A DNA stretch of 64,000 nucleotides from Methylomarinum sp. Ch1-1 (GTDB taxonomy: Bacteria; Pseudomonadota; Gammaproteobacteria; Methylococcales; Methylomonadaceae). The translations under genes were made by a program, and so were the position numbers. The stretch spans positions 3,002,501 to 3,066,500 of the forward strand of contig NZ_CP157743.1 of assembly GCF_030717995.2 (NCBI RefSeq). The letters are read 5' to 3'. Of this stretch, positions 1 to 8,618 are shown in pieces. The notes beneath the pieces are model-generated. The model made no database searches, was not told the origin of the DNA, and was given only the letters and a program-made list of their open reading frames with translations. The stretch's first letter is position 1, and each line of letters starts with the position of its first letter.

Positions 1-211
1 CTGCACTGCTCAGTCCGGCCAATAACATGAACAATCTTTTAACCGGAGTGGAATTATCGGCATCAATATCGGGCAACATTCCACCGATCACACCTATGAA
101 AATATACCAAGGCGCGTCTATCAGCTCGATCAGTCCGAGATTAGCCGCCGTAGTCGCTGCAGCCGTGCTCGCGGTAGTCGCCACCCCCACATGCGTATTG
201 AAGTTCGCCAT
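1..211 (-). CDS. YdjM-type membrane-bound metal-dependent hydrolase, N-terminal part
   Basis: The reverse strand encodes a protein beginning MANFNTHVGVA and running off the window edge after about 70 residues. The start MANF(N/K)TH and the later motif GMLPDIDADNSTPVK are characteristic of the YdjM/DUF457 family of inner-membrane proteins with a predicted metal-binding D-x-D. A hydrophobic stretch (WYIFIGVIGGML) precedes the acidic motif. An in-frame ATG also exists at 229, six codons earlier; I prefer 211 because family members normally begin MANF, although neither start has a strong ribosome binding site. The biochemical role of the family is not established. Only the N terminus is visible, so intactness cannot be judged. 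Confidence 0.7.
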   Translation of the reverse strand, partial: MANFNTHVGVATTASTAAATTAANLGLIELIDAPWYIFIGVIGGMLPDIDADNSTPVKRLFMLLAGLSSA

Positions 212-329
212 CCGTCTGAAAACATCCATTAACTATCATTAGAAATGCCCTATTGTACCTTAGTCAGACGATTAATGAAGCCATATTTATCAAAAAAAAC
301 AATGGGATAGTTAATATATCTAGAAGAGT

Positions 330-682
330 TTGGCGCATACGCGATGGGATTGTAAATACCACATTGTATTTATTCCGAAGAAAAGTAAGAAAGTTATCTA
401 TGGCGGCTTAAGAAGATATCTGGGTGATATTCTGCATGAACTGGCTAAGCAAAAAGGCATTGAAGTTTTAGAAGGCCATTTTGAGAGCCCCCCCTGTTCA
501 TATTTGTTTAAGTATTCCGACCAACATTGCTGTATCAAGCTCAGTTGGCTATTAGCGCAATAGCGATTATAAGAAAATTCAGAGGGAGACAAAGAAATTT
601 CAACGGGGAACACTTATGGACACGGGAGTATTTCGCTTCAACTGTAAGCTTGGATGAAGTCGTTGCAGGAGCATCGCTTTAG
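330..682 (+). pseudogene. IS200/IS605-type TnpA transposase remnant
   Basis: The first frame reads LAHTRWDCKYHIVFIPK and continues to GIEVLEGHF, the conserved N-terminal half of the Y1 single-strand transposase TnpA. The MPDH part of the HUH region is lost in a small deletion. The protein resumes in a second frame at about 496 (VHICLSIPTNIAV) and, after another deletion that removes the usual IKGK segment, in a third frame (SAIAIIRKFRGRQRNF, then GEHLWTREYFASTV), ending at the TAG at 680-682. Two frame changes and loss of the metal-binding histidines make it non-functional. The start is a TTG within the family's SLAHTRW motif; upstream codons are not preserved. Confidence 0.85.
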
Positions 683-803
683 TTAATAGTACCTAAAAAA
701 ATGCCAGCCCTATCCTTAATTGATTTATAGGTTAAATTTTCGAGATGCTTATGTTACCAGTCTATGCTTCGGGGTCATATAATTTATCACCATTTATTAG
801 AAT

Positions 804-821
804 ATAGTATAAATATGCTAT
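804..821. repeat. AT-rich palindrome ATAGTATA/TATRCTAT, copy 1
   Basis: ATAGTATAAATATGCTAT, preceded by GAAT. Near-identical 18-bp palindromes, also preceded by GAAT, occur at 8290 and 9020. This copy lies about 180 bp upstream of the decayed ISNCY-like transposase. The rest of 683-1003 holds no gene. Confidence 0.6.
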
Positions 822-897
822 ATAGTGCCTGACCGAAAATTGATTATCCCTAAAATAATCAATGGGATATAATGAATTCCGGGAAATGAGTTTGCAG

Positions 898-948
898 CCC
901 AAAATCACGATTGTTGCGTTGCTCAATCCGTAAGGTACTGATTTTGGG
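898..948. repeat. 10-bp inverted repeat upstream of ISNCY-like transposase
   Basis: CCCAAAATCA (898-907) and TGATTTTGGG (939-948) form a perfect inverted repeat about 55 bp before the transposase start. It could be a terminal or subterminal binding site, or an operator, of that insertion sequence; the outer end of the element was not located. Confidence 0.5.
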
Positions 949-1003
949 TGAGCGCCGCCATAAAAATTTACGAAAACCAGAAATCTTCGTCCGTTGAAAT
1001 CCT

Positions 1004-2762
1004 ATGCGCACCGTCAAGAATCCGCAAATGAGCCTCGGTCAGGTCGATATTGCCGACATCGAGATTAACCTCAAATCCAGAGACGACATCCCGCAACTGC
1101 TGCTAGGGTTGCAGTACATCTATACCACGCCCGAACTGCGCGACCGTGTGTTCGCCATCCTCGAGCAGGTTATTCCCTACCGAAGCGGTCAGGGCCTTAG
1201 CGAAGCAGAGCGTCAGCAACCCGCTGACCCAAGGCGCGGTCGGTCCGGCCTGGAACAATGGAAAATTCTAGTGCTGGGCGTTTTGCGTCTGGGCCTGAAT
1301 ACCGACTACGACCGCATCCATGAACTGGCCAACCACCACAATACCATTCGACAGATGCTGGGCCATAGCGACTGGTGTGACGACACGAAGTATTCTCTCC
1401 AGCGCATCAAAGACAATCTAAGGCTGTTCACCCCGGAACTGTTCGATCAAATCAACCAGGAAGTGGTCAGAGCCGGCCATGCCCTGGTAAAAAAAAGCCA
1501 AACGCTGGGCCAACCGTCCGCAGTGACTCGACTGCCGCCGCGACGGTCGACCACAGCGATAAACTGAGAGGGCGGTGCGATTCCTTTGTGGTCGAAACCG
1601 ACGTCCATTTTCCGACCGACATCAACCTGCTGTATGATGCGATCCGCAAAGCTATTGAAGAGAGTCATACGCTGGCGAAACACCATGACCTGCCGGACTG
1701 GCGCCAATACCGGCACAACATCTGGCGACTCAAACAACAGTACCGAAGAGCTCAACAGCTCAAACGCTCCACCAGCCAGGATGAAAACAAACAAGCCGTA
1801 CGGGAACAAGCCATCCAACAGGCTCATCAGACCTACCTGGACCTGGCGAGCGCCTACCTGGGCAAATCCGAGCGCACCTTAAAACAAGCCCTGGACCGTG
1901 GCGCCCTGGCCGATGAAACGCAGCCGTTGCAATCCTACCAGGCCTATGCCCGCCTGCTGCTGGACCAAATTGAGCGCCGCGTCATACGCAGCGAAACCAT
2001 CCCTCATGCCGAAAAGATCTTCTCCGTGTTTGAACCGCACACCGAATGGATCAGCAAAGGCAAAGCTTCCGCCGCTGAAAATCTTGGAAACGGAGCGCCA
2101 GCGAAGTGAAGATTTTTAGTCCCCGATAGGCGTAGGGCCGATTGTTTTGTCGGAATCGAAGCGAGAGCGAAGGTGGAGACAAAATAAAAGGTCTCCCGAA
2201 ACGCCGTCAAGTCATTTGTGGGAGTGCGACGGAGCCAGCATCGAGTTTACGATGATATGGCGGAGTGGCACGGACGCAGGACGAATCGGGGCCGCCGGAG
2301 GCAATAATCGCCACGTAATTTCTGCCGCTTGCTTGGGCTGGGATGCCCAAAACAAGCTTTCGCAGAAATAGTGGCGCGCTAGTCCTGCTCACGCTCCTTA
2401 CCTACATCCCTGTAGGCAAAGCAGGCGTCCCGGTTGAGTTGGGTTTAAGGGTCTGCGTGATGGAGGACCACCATCGCTTCGTTCTTCACCACCTAGTGAT
2501 GGAAAAGCAAACCGATGACAAAGTCGCCGTCGACATGGTCACCGAAACGCGCCGGCGCTTCCCCGAACTGACCGTGACCAGCTTCGACAAAGGCTTTCAC
2601 AGCCCGGCTAACCAAAAGGAACTGAAAAATCATCTGGAACAGGTGGTTTTGCCCAAAAAAGGCCGACTCAGCGCCGCGGATCAAGCGCGGGAAGGCAGCA
2701 ATGCTTTTAAACAACTACGCCACCAACACTCCGCCGTGGAAATTGTGGGGGCTTCGCTCTAG
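1004..2762 (+). pseudogene. ISNCY-like transposase, frameshifted, interrupted and 3'-truncated
   Basis: Segment 1 (1004 to about 1515) starts MRTVKNPQMSLGQVDIADIE and carries the N-terminal region typical of ISNCY-family transposases (LRDRVFAILEQ, LEQWKILVLGVLRLGLNTDYDRIHEL). A frame change near 1515 moves the reading to the frame that contains LRGRCDSFVVETDVHFPTD and runs to HTEWISKGKA at 2066. A 348-bp insertion with a 9-bp target duplication follows. The reading then resumes at 2415 in GKAGVPVELGLRV and continues through FDKGFHSPANQKEL to HSAVE near 2741, where homology stops short of the usual C terminus. Removing the insertion and one duplicate restores ISKGKAGVPVEL exactly. The gene was therefore damaged at least three separate times and cannot encode active transposase. 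Confidence 0.85.
2067..2414 (+). mobile_element. 348-bp non-coding insertion element, copy A (314-bp core shared with 27,683-27,996)
   Basis: This stretch interrupts the ISNCY-like transposase and is flanked by the direct repeat AGGCAAAGC (2058-2066 and 2414-2422), so it arrived by an insertion that duplicated 9 bp. Positions 2069-2382 recur at 27,683-27,996 on the other strand with a single base difference (C or G near 2099). No convincing ORF or transposase is inside. The core is rich in hairpins: AAAATCTT/AAGATTTT near the left end (2078-2117), GGAGAC/GTCTCC near 2173-2197, and a long right-end stem pairing TTTCTGC with GCAGAAA and GCTTG with CAAGC, enclosing TTGGGC/GCCCAA. The extra 32 bp at the right (2383-2414) contains a CTACA/TGTAG hairpin and is missing in copy B. 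No terminal inverted repeats are evident. Confidence 0.7.
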
Positions 2763-2783
2763 ATATTCGATTTGGTCAAACCA

Positions 2784-3569
2784 TTAGCCAAAATCCGAAG
2801 CCAGCAAGCCGTCACCGAATATAGGCAGTAATTTCAGAAAACTCGCCTCCGGCTCTGCATTTAATTGCAGCCGCACACCGGTAACCGGATGAAGAAAATC
2901 CATGCTTGTAGAAGCTAGCATTAACCGCCCTTGCCCAAACCGTTTTGCGAAATAGCGATTGTGGCGCCCTCGCCCGTGGTTGGCATCGCCGATGATCGGG
3001 TGGCTGATATGCTTCATATGCCTGCGCAATTGATGTTTCCGGCCTGTTTCGGGATACAAGGCCACCAGACTGTACCGGCTGGTGGGGTATCCTTCTATTT
3101 CCACCGGAATTTCCGTGGTCGCCAGGCGGCGGTACCGAGTAAGCGCTTCACGCACGGGCTGAGGATCTCCCTTACGTCGCTTATCCTCCGGTTCGTCGCG
3201 CAGCGGGTGATCAATAACCCCTTGTTCAGGCAACCATCCCCGCACCATCGCCAGATAGGTTTTTCTCACGGCTCCGGCCATCATCGCCTTACCCAGAGTA
3301 CTCGCGGTTTGCTGGTCTCGGGCAAACACCAACAAGCCAGAGGTTGGGCGGTCCAGCCGATGCACAGGATAAACATACTGGCCGCCATTCATCGCCCGTG
3401 CATATTGCAAGGCAAATTCGGTTTCATGCCGGTCGATGGGACTGCGATGCACCAGCAAACCGGCCGGCTTGTGGACAACCAGTAACCAATCATCGCGGTA
3501 GATTTCGGTGAGCGGATTCTTCTCAGGCAAAAACTGGGGGTCACGTTGATCTTTATTTGACATTAACAT
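2784..3569 (-). CDS. truC: tRNA pseudouridine(65) synthase TruC-like protein
   Basis: This RluA-family pseudouridine synthase isomerises a uridine in structured RNA; the TruC subgroup modifies U65 of tRNA. The catalytic motif HRLDRPTSG lies at residues 70-78 with the catalytic Asp at 73. The N-terminal motif VVHKPAGLLVHRS and the C-terminal YPETGRKHQLRRHMKHI-type element (RNA and active-site pocket) are present. The protein is 261 aa, near the E. coli TruC length, and has no S4 domain, which separates it from RluC and RluD. A second in-frame ATG two codons downstream is an alternative start. It stands alone between the decayed ISNCY-like element and the attC-like hairpin. Confidence 0.88.
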   Translation of the reverse strand: MLMSNKDQRDPQFLPEKNPLTEIYRDDWLLVVHKPAGLLVHRSPIDRHETEFALQYARAMNGGQYVYPVHRLDRPTSGLLVFARDQQTASTLGKAMMAGAVRKTYLAMVRGWLPEQGVIDHPLRDEPEDKRRKGDPQPVREALTRYRRLATTEIPVEIEGYPTSRYSLVALYPETGRKHQLRRHMKHISHPIIGDANHGRGRHNRYFAKRFGQGRLMLASTSMDFLHPVTGVRLQLNAEPEASFLKLLPIFGDGLLASDFG

Positions 3570-3690
3570 TCCGTCACTTCTTGGCCTGCAACATGACTTG
3601 TTTACGCATCAGGTTTCATGTATCAATCAAAAAAACGATGTTTTATACCACAATGTCGCAGCAGATATCTTCGAAGATTAATGATAAGAA

Positions 3691-3758
3691 GCCTAACGAA
3701 TAAGGTTAGATGGTGCGAGCGCGAAGCGCGAAGCCACCCTCTGAACCGTTTGTTGGAT
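3691..3758 (-). other. attC-like (integron recombination) hairpin
   Basis: Read on the reverse strand, this 68-bp sequence starts ATCCAAC (fits R'' = RYYYAAC) and ends GTTAGGC (fits R' = GTTRRRY). Between them it folds as an imperfect hairpin: AACGGTTCAGAGGGTGG pairs with CACCATCTAACCTT with unpaired bases, around a GCGCGAAGCGC-type loop. That is the architecture of integron attC sites. No integrase or clear cassette gene is adjacent. It lies between truC and the IS91-type element. Confidence 0.5.
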
Positions 3759-3812
3759 GGGCCCGGGACTAAGTGAACGTGTGAACGATGCTATGAAAAT
3801 AGCTTTTTGTGG

Positions 3813-3848
3813 AGCAGCCTGATTGAACAGTCAGGCTGCTGTTTTTTT
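3813..3848 (+). terminator. Rho-independent terminator-like hairpin
   Basis: AGCAGCCTGA and TCAGGCTGCT (10-bp perfect stem, 8-base loop) are followed by G and seven T. It faces the plus strand and lies between the attC-like site and the end of the IS91-type transposase, so it could shield the element from outside transcription or be part of the element end. Confidence 0.7.
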
Positions 3849-3883
3849 GTCTGATGGTCTGGTATTGGACAGAATTCCATTAG

Positions 3884-3908
3884 GCTCCTCTGACGGAGCG
3901 TCTTTTTT
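3884..3908 (+). terminator. Second terminator-like hairpin at the IS91-type element end
   Basis: GCTCC, six-base loop TCTGAC, GGAGC, then GTCTTTTTT. The short stem has a T-run on the plus strand, about 36 bp after the previous hairpin. Confidence 0.5.
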
Positions 3909-4017
3909 GAACGATTTATCCTGATTTCAAGCCGAACGCTCTTCTCAACCTGAACTAAGCTGCTTGAGGGAGGGGCGAAAGTGCATAGCATTTACATAAC
4001 CGCAATGGATCCCTTGG

Positions 4018-5103
4018 TTAAATGGGCGCCAGCGTCTGCGCCAAAGCCATCGACTCGACCGCCGGTATGCGCGTTCGTCCCACCGCCATGACGCCACCAC
4101 AGCACGCACAGCGCATTTGTGGCCGTTGCCGGATAACCGGCAACCATTTTTGGGGATCGAGTTTCTTAAGGTATTGCAAAATCCGGATCGTACCTTTGCT
4201 GTTGGGATGCAGGAAGCCATAGTTTCTGGCTCGGCGAAAACCTTTGGGCAGCACATGCTGGAGCACCCGCCATAAAAAATCGGCGCCGGAGACCGTTTTG
4301 ATTTGCCAGCGTTTCGTTTTACTGTCTTGATACCGGTAAGTGACCTTGCCGTCCCGGCAGGACAGAATGTCCTTTTCCCGGATAACACCGCGATATAGAT
4401 AGCGCCCCAGATACACCAGCGCCTTGTCCCCCGAACCCACCCGCTTGCAGTCAACGACCCATTTGTGAGGCGTCGCCTTGGGCAACGACAGGTTTTCTCG
4501 GGCAAGGCGGGTCAGCATTTTGGCGCGGAAGACTTTCGCCAGTGCCTTGTGATTGAACAGATACTTTCCTGTCTTGGTTCGCCACAGGCGTTTGCATTGA
4601 TCCACAATCGCGGCGGGCATCACGGCATGAATATGGGGATGATAATCCAGTGCGCGGGAATGCGTATGCAGGACCGCAATGACGCCGGGATCCCCATTGA
4701 GCTTCCGGTCATTGCGGCTGAAGGTTTGCAAGGTTTCCCAGACACATTCGAACAGCACGCTGTAAAGCAGCCGTTGATGTCGCCAGGCAAGTGTTCTCAA
4801 CTGTGCCGGCAGCGTAAAGGTGATCATGAAATACTGGGCGGGCACCTGTTTCTGCAGCTGCCGTTCGATCCATTGCTGGCTTTCGTGATGTTGACAATGG
4901 GGGCAGTTGCGGTGGCCACAGGAATGCGGCACGAAGGTCTGATGTTCGCACTCGGTACAATTCACTTGCATGACAGGACTGTGCCGGGTTCGACAGATTT
5001 TCAAGGCCTGCAAAGCCTTTAACTGGCTGGGCAGAATTTGGGACGGGTACTGATTGAGAAAGTCTGCTTCAAACTGATCGATAACTGAAGAAATCGGGAT
5101 CAT
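4018..5103 (-). CDS. IS91-family HUH/Y2 transposase
   Basis: This 361-aa rolling-circle transposase nicks single-stranded DNA. The N-terminal zinc-binding region has CTEC (49-52) and [11 protein letters not shown] (60-70). The HUH metal motif is HPHIH at 155-159, within [11 protein letters not shown]. The tyrosine motif YLGRYLYRG (231-239) has Y231 and Y235 in the Y-x3-Y spacing of two-tyrosine IS91 enzymes. The C terminus has a CACCGG cysteine pair. Length and all catalytic residues are intact, so it looks functional. Its ATG overlaps the stop of the upstream recombinase in ATGA, implying translational coupling. Confidence 0.92.
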   Translation of the reverse strand: MIPISSVIDQFEADFLNQYPSQILPSQLKALQALKICRTRHSPVMQVNCTECEHQTFVPHSCGHRNCPHCQHHESQQWIERQLQKQVPAQYFMITFTLPAQLRTLAWRHQRLLYSVLFECVWETLQTFSRNDRKLNGDPGVIAVLHTHSRALDYHPHIHAVMPAAIVDQCKRLWRTKTGKYLFNHKALAKVFRAKMLTRLARENLSLPKATPHKWVVDCKRVGSGDKALVYLGRYLYRGVIREKDILSCRDGKVTYRYQDSKTKRWQIKTVSGADFLWRVLQHVLPKGFRRARNYGFLHPNSKGTIRILQYLKKLDPQKWLPVIRQRPQMRCACCGGVMAVGRTRIPAVESMALAQTLAPI

Positions 5104-6007
5104 TTGACGTTCCCCCAGGTCAGGTCGAAAGCATTAATCAACTGATTGATTTGCTGCTCCGAATTCTTTCCAGTGACATCGGTTAAATGGGTGTAACGCG
5201 AAGTGGTCAACAGGCTGACATGGCCCAGGATCTGTTGCAGCTCCACCAAATCGACGCCAGCCTCCAGCAGATGTGTGGCATAACTGTGGCGCAGCGAATG
5301 ACAGGAAATCTTTTTTTTAGCCCCATTCCGTTGACGACCGCCGCCATAGTCGTTTGCACGCCGCCTCTATCGAGAGGTGACTCGGCCATGTGCGCTGCCT
5401 TCAATCCCCGTTTGCGGTTGGGAAAGAGCAAGGTGGGATGCCGATGCAGTTTCCAAAAATGCCGCAGAACCTGCAAGGTATTTAAAGGTAACGGAACTAA
5501 GCGATCCTTGTTACCTTTGGCATTACGAATATGCACGCGCAGACGCTCGGCATCGATATCCCCGACTTGCAATCGGAGTCCTTCACCCAATCGCAAACCC
5601 ATACTGTAAAGCGTGAAAAAGAATACCCGGTAGCTCAACTTACGGGTTGATAGAAACAGCTGTTGTGCCTCAGCGATCGTGACAATATCGGGAATACGAA
5701 CTGTCCTGGGCGGCTTGATCAGTGCAATATCCGTCCAGGGCTTGTTCAACACATGCATATAGAAAAACTTCAAACCATACAGATCCAGCTTGACGGCACT
5801 CCAAGACAGACGCTCCAACAATTCACAAAAATAATCCAGCAACTGTTCCTGGGAAAGATCCTCCAGATTGCCATCGAAATAATCACCGATCCGACGGATA
5901 GCGCGTGAATAGGCATCGATAGTTTTTGGCTGCAGACCTTTAAGTTTTAGATGTTTGCAATGCAGAGCATAATAATGGTTGAATTTCGTATTGTTGGGTG
6001 TCTTCAT
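5100..6007 (-). CDS. Tyrosine recombinase of the IS91-type element, needing a -1 frameshift
   Basis: The first frame (6007 down to about 5318) encodes an N-terminal SAM-like core-binding domain and the first half of the catalytic domain, with Arg139 in [11 protein letters not shown] and Lys167 in [13 protein letters not shown]. At a run of eight A (CTA AAA AAA AGA in the zero frame) the reading must slip back one base. The -1 frame then continues [34 protein letters not shown] and ends at the TGA at 5102-5100. The H-x-x-R, H and nucleophilic Tyr are all beyond the slip. Without slippage the product is a 266-aa protein lacking them. The A_AAA_AAA heptamer sits in the correct frame for programmed -1 frameshifting, though an ordinary indel is also possible. 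Confidence 0.8.
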
Positions 6008-6010
6008 GGC

Positions 6011-6081
6011 AGTGTAACCTCAGTGTTAGTGGAGCTTACACAGTACCCTTTTATGAGTAAGAGGAGAAATGAGGTTACACT
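6011..6081. repeat. 12-bp inverted repeat just upstream of the recombinase gene
   Basis: AGTGTAACCTCA (6011-6022) and TGAGGTTACACT (6070-6081) are perfect inverted copies separated by 47 bp, starting 4 bp before the recombinase ATG. A further partial copy TGAGGTTACAT lies at 6258. They may be binding sites for the recombinase or its regulator. Confidence 0.6.
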
Positions 6082-6139
6082 TGATTTTACGATAAAGCGG
6101 GGTTTTCTCCGCGTTAGCGGCTCCGTCCAACAAGCATGA

Positions 6140-7027
6140 TTCAATTGACCCTCTGTCACTAAAACCATCACTAAAATCCCATGAATATACCAGAACCGAA
6201 GCCTTCCGGATCCTATTAACCTGTGCTGGAAAAGTTTACCGTAAGCGGAGCCTTCCCTGAGGTTACATCAGCGCTGACAACGGTAACTGTAGAACGGATA
6301 TCCGTAATATGTCATATTTGTTCTGACCAGCGCCATAGCCGTTATTTTTTACAAAAAATATTATCAATATGGCTATAGAATTCAACTAGATACACCACAC
6401 TATTAATGTTACTTAAGGAACATAATTAATGCGGGATAAAGTAATCTATTAAGAGTTCCCCGTGGAACAAAAGGCATCTGATAATTGGTTTATGCGATGT
6501 AATCAAGCAAATATGGCGTAACAGTCGATCGCTAAGCTATCCCAGACCGCCAGCAATACCGACGCCCTCTTCTAACACTCAGATGAATATAGGTTTGGCG
6601 AACATGATGAATATTCCGCCGAAGCAAAAACTGTTATGGCATTCGCTGTTAACACTTGATGGTCAATGATAAATAGCCGTAGAGGCGTTTGTGGAAGTCT
6701 TGATTGACAACGTTTGGCGGATTCGATGCTTGACGACTCGCCGCACGGCGAATCGGTTTTAGTGGCATCGATTCCCAAAATCTATTATGAGGCGTACATT
6801 GGTTCCCCTGCGCACTCAATGCCTGATTCGCTTGTAAATCCATGCTCTAAGTATCTACGCCGAATACAATCTCTTCGAGCCTCCGCTCGGGCAGCAAGAA
6901 CCGAGTATGCAGCAGGCTTTCGCCCTGAAAAACTTATATTAACACTTTATATATCAGTAGCTTGAATTGTTTAATTAACGTTATTTATGGAATAAATAAT
7001 TAGCCGACAGCAATCCGCAAAGCAACA
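6140..7027. other. Gene-poor interval between the IS91-type element and psd
   Basis: No ORF here shows recognisable protein character. The short reading frames lack ribosome binding sites and resemble no family I know. Visible structure is limited to a partial TGAGGTTACAT repeat at 6258 and an AT-rich imperfect hairpin (ATAGCC...GGCTAT around 6344-6380). It is likely decayed DNA. Confidence 0.5.
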
Positions 7028-7903
7028 TTATGAGATCACCTTACCTATTAATGCTCCCATTTTAACGGCGTTTCCAGAAATCATAGTCGACTCCCACTCA
7101 ACTGCGCCTTTAGCAAACAACAATATAACGGTGGACCCTCTATTAAACCGACCTATTTCTTCACCTTTTTTTGCGCTGGGCGGATTGTAAGGATAGTTCC
7201 ACCGTCGAATTTCGGAGTAACTAGGCGGAGTAACAATACCATCCCAAACCGTTTCAATACTGGAAGAAAAAATAGACCCAACCATAACGAGCGCCATTGG
7301 GCCGGCCTCTGTATCAAAAAAACTCACCACCCGTTCATTTTTAGCATATAGATTGGGCATTGCATTCACGGTAGCTTGATCGAAACTGAATAAACGGCCG
7401 GGAATGTGTACTGTTTCTTGCAAGACGCCATTAAACGGCATATGGATGCGATGATAATCCCTGGGCGACAGATAAATTGTCGTAAACATCCCCTCTTTAA
7501 AATTGTCGGTTCTTTGCTCCTCACCACCAAGCAACGCCGCAACCGTGTAGTTTTTCCCCTTAGCCTGTATGAGCTCACCGTCACTAATTTTACCCGCTTG
7601 ACTGACTGTACCATCGGCGGGAGAAGCTACGCCACACTCAAGTTCTGTGATCGGCCGCGCGCCAGGCTTCAGCTCGCGTGTAAAAAACGAATTGAAACTT
7701 GGATAGCGCTTCAAGTTACGAGAGATGGCTTCCTTTGTATTGACTTTATAACGTTTTCCAAAACGTTTGACCATATAGTCCTTCCAAGCTTCATTCTCAA
7801 GATGAGCCAAAAAACTCAACAAACGGCATACTAAATGATGCGGATAAACGTACTGAAGCGCGATGGTAAGAAAATTTTTGAGGCTAGTGGTGTTAATTGA
7901 CAT
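7028..7903 (-). CDS. psd: Phosphatidylserine decarboxylase
   Basis: The enzyme converts phosphatidylserine to phosphatidylethanolamine at the inner membrane. The proenzyme cleaves itself at a G-S bond, and the Ser becomes a pyruvoyl cofactor. Here the site is RGSTVILLF, G256-S257 counting from the ATG at 7903; the usual Leu before GST is Arg. Other family blocks are SFNSFFTRELKPGARP, SPADGTVSQ, TTIYLSPRDYHRIHMP (with the catalytic His), PNLYAKNERV and SIETVWDGIVTPP. I chose 7903 because MSINTTSLKNFL aligns with known N termini; an ATG at 7954 would add 17 unrelated residues. The 291-aa product lacks the C-terminal tail of the E. coli enzyme. It stands alone. Confidence 0.93.
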   Translation of the reverse strand: MSINTTSLKNFLTIALQYVYPHHLVCRLLSFLAHLENEAWKDYMVKRFGKRYKVNTKEAISRNLKRYPSFNSFFTRELKPGARPITELECGVASPADGTVSQAGKISDGELIQAKGKNYTVAALLGGEEQRTDNFKEGMFTTIYLSPRDYHRIHMPFNGVLQETVHIPGRLFSFDQATVNAMPNLYAKNERVVSFFDTEAGPMALVMVGSIFSSSIETVWDGIVTPPSYSEIRRWNYPYNPPSAKKGEEIGRFNRGSTVILLFAKGAVEWESTMISGNAVKMGALIGKVIS

Positions 7904-8565
7904 AATTCGTGTCCCAAACCCGGGGCCTTTATATTTTGGCTGTCCCCAGGACAAGTCTGTAAATTAGTTGTTGATCAAAGCACTCGGGCGCCAAACCGAT
8001 AGTCGACAGATACGAACTTGATCTCGCGGTGACACAAGGTCTTAACCAATTCATGAACGGCTATTTTTTCACACCCCCACGAGAAAAATTCAGAGATAGA
8101 ACAAAGATTGGAAAGAAATTATTGTCATCCTTTTAGGATTATGACTGAGCAGATAAATGTTAACGATGCTTTGTTATCGCGAAGGTTAAACGTTGTGTCG
8201 ACAATCAATAGTGAATGAATTTGCCTCTTCTATGGTTAATGGTGGCAATCATCTATAGCGGAGGTTCAAATTATTTTTGTAACAAGAATATAGTATATTT
8301 ATACTATTTATTAATAATACCCTATAGGCATGATGAGATATTTTCTATCTCAAGGCACCAATAAACTAAGATAAATACATTAATTATCAGTATCTTAAAT
8401 ATTACTTTTAATCTTATTAATAAAGTCTACTAATTATTCTACATATCCCGCCCTTTAGCGATCTGTCCATCGGCATTAAAATGAACGGATCGGAGCCACG
8501 GTATGAGGGGGCTGTAAAGCCATGTTGCCATCGGTGAGCGTCAGGCAATTCAGAGATGGCATTAT
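7904..8565. other. AT-rich interval upstream of psd without clear genes
   Basis: No supported coding region. It contains the perfect palindrome ATAGTATATTTATACTAT. In 8457-8565 a reverse-strand reading (AISELPDAHRW, then HGFTAPSYRG) looks protein-like but is interrupted, so it may be a gene fragment. Confidence 0.4.
8290..8307. repeat. AT-rich palindrome, copy 2
   Basis: ATAGTATATTTATACTAT, a perfect palindrome with 8-bp arms, preceded by GAAT as in the copies at 804 and 9020. No convincing gene starts directly beside it. Confidence 0.6.
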
Positions 8566-8607
8566 TCAGCGCGTTCTAAAAGCGGTTTTTGACTTCATCT
8601 CAATCAT
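8566..8607 (-). CDS. Possible 13-aa peptide after a strong ribosome binding site
   Basis: TAGGAGGTGAATTTATG gives an ideal Shine-Dalgarno and spacing for MIEMKSKTAFRTR, ending at TGA. It starts 11 bp after the stop of the preceding 62-codon ORF. Downstream, another frame shows the protein-like text noted at 8457-8565, so this may be the N terminus of a frameshifted gene rather than a true peptide. Confidence 0.3.
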   Translation of the reverse strand: MIEMKSKTAFRTR

Positions 8608-8618
8608 AAATTCACCTC

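Larger units (their letters stand above)
3780..6135 (-). mobile_element. IS91-family element with tyrosine recombinase and HUH transposase
   Basis: Two overlapping reverse-strand genes, a tyrosine recombinase then an IS91-type HUH transposase, form the body. Such two-gene members of the IS91 family are known. Boundaries are approximate. The 3' side (3780-4010) holds two terminator-like hairpins, the 5' side (6008-6130) an inverted repeat and a GC-rich stem near 6100. IS91 elements have no terminal inverted repeats or target duplication, so the ends cannot be fixed by eye. Confidence 0.6.

Noticed and set aside
27-242. Plus-strand open frame of 71 codons
   Set aside because: It is antisense to the YdjM-type gene on the reverse strand, which has family motifs; this frame has none.
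2147-2371. 74-codon ORF inside the 314-bp element, identical in both copies
   Set aside because: Both copies are nearly identical DNA, so identity proves nothing. The frame has no ribosome binding site, is hairpin-rich and has odd composition.
2069-2382. Group II intron or retron interpretation of the 314-bp element
   Set aside because: A GTGCGAC string occurs internally, but no domain V-like hairpin, no proper intron ends and no reverse transcriptase were found. A 9-bp target duplication also argues against an intron.
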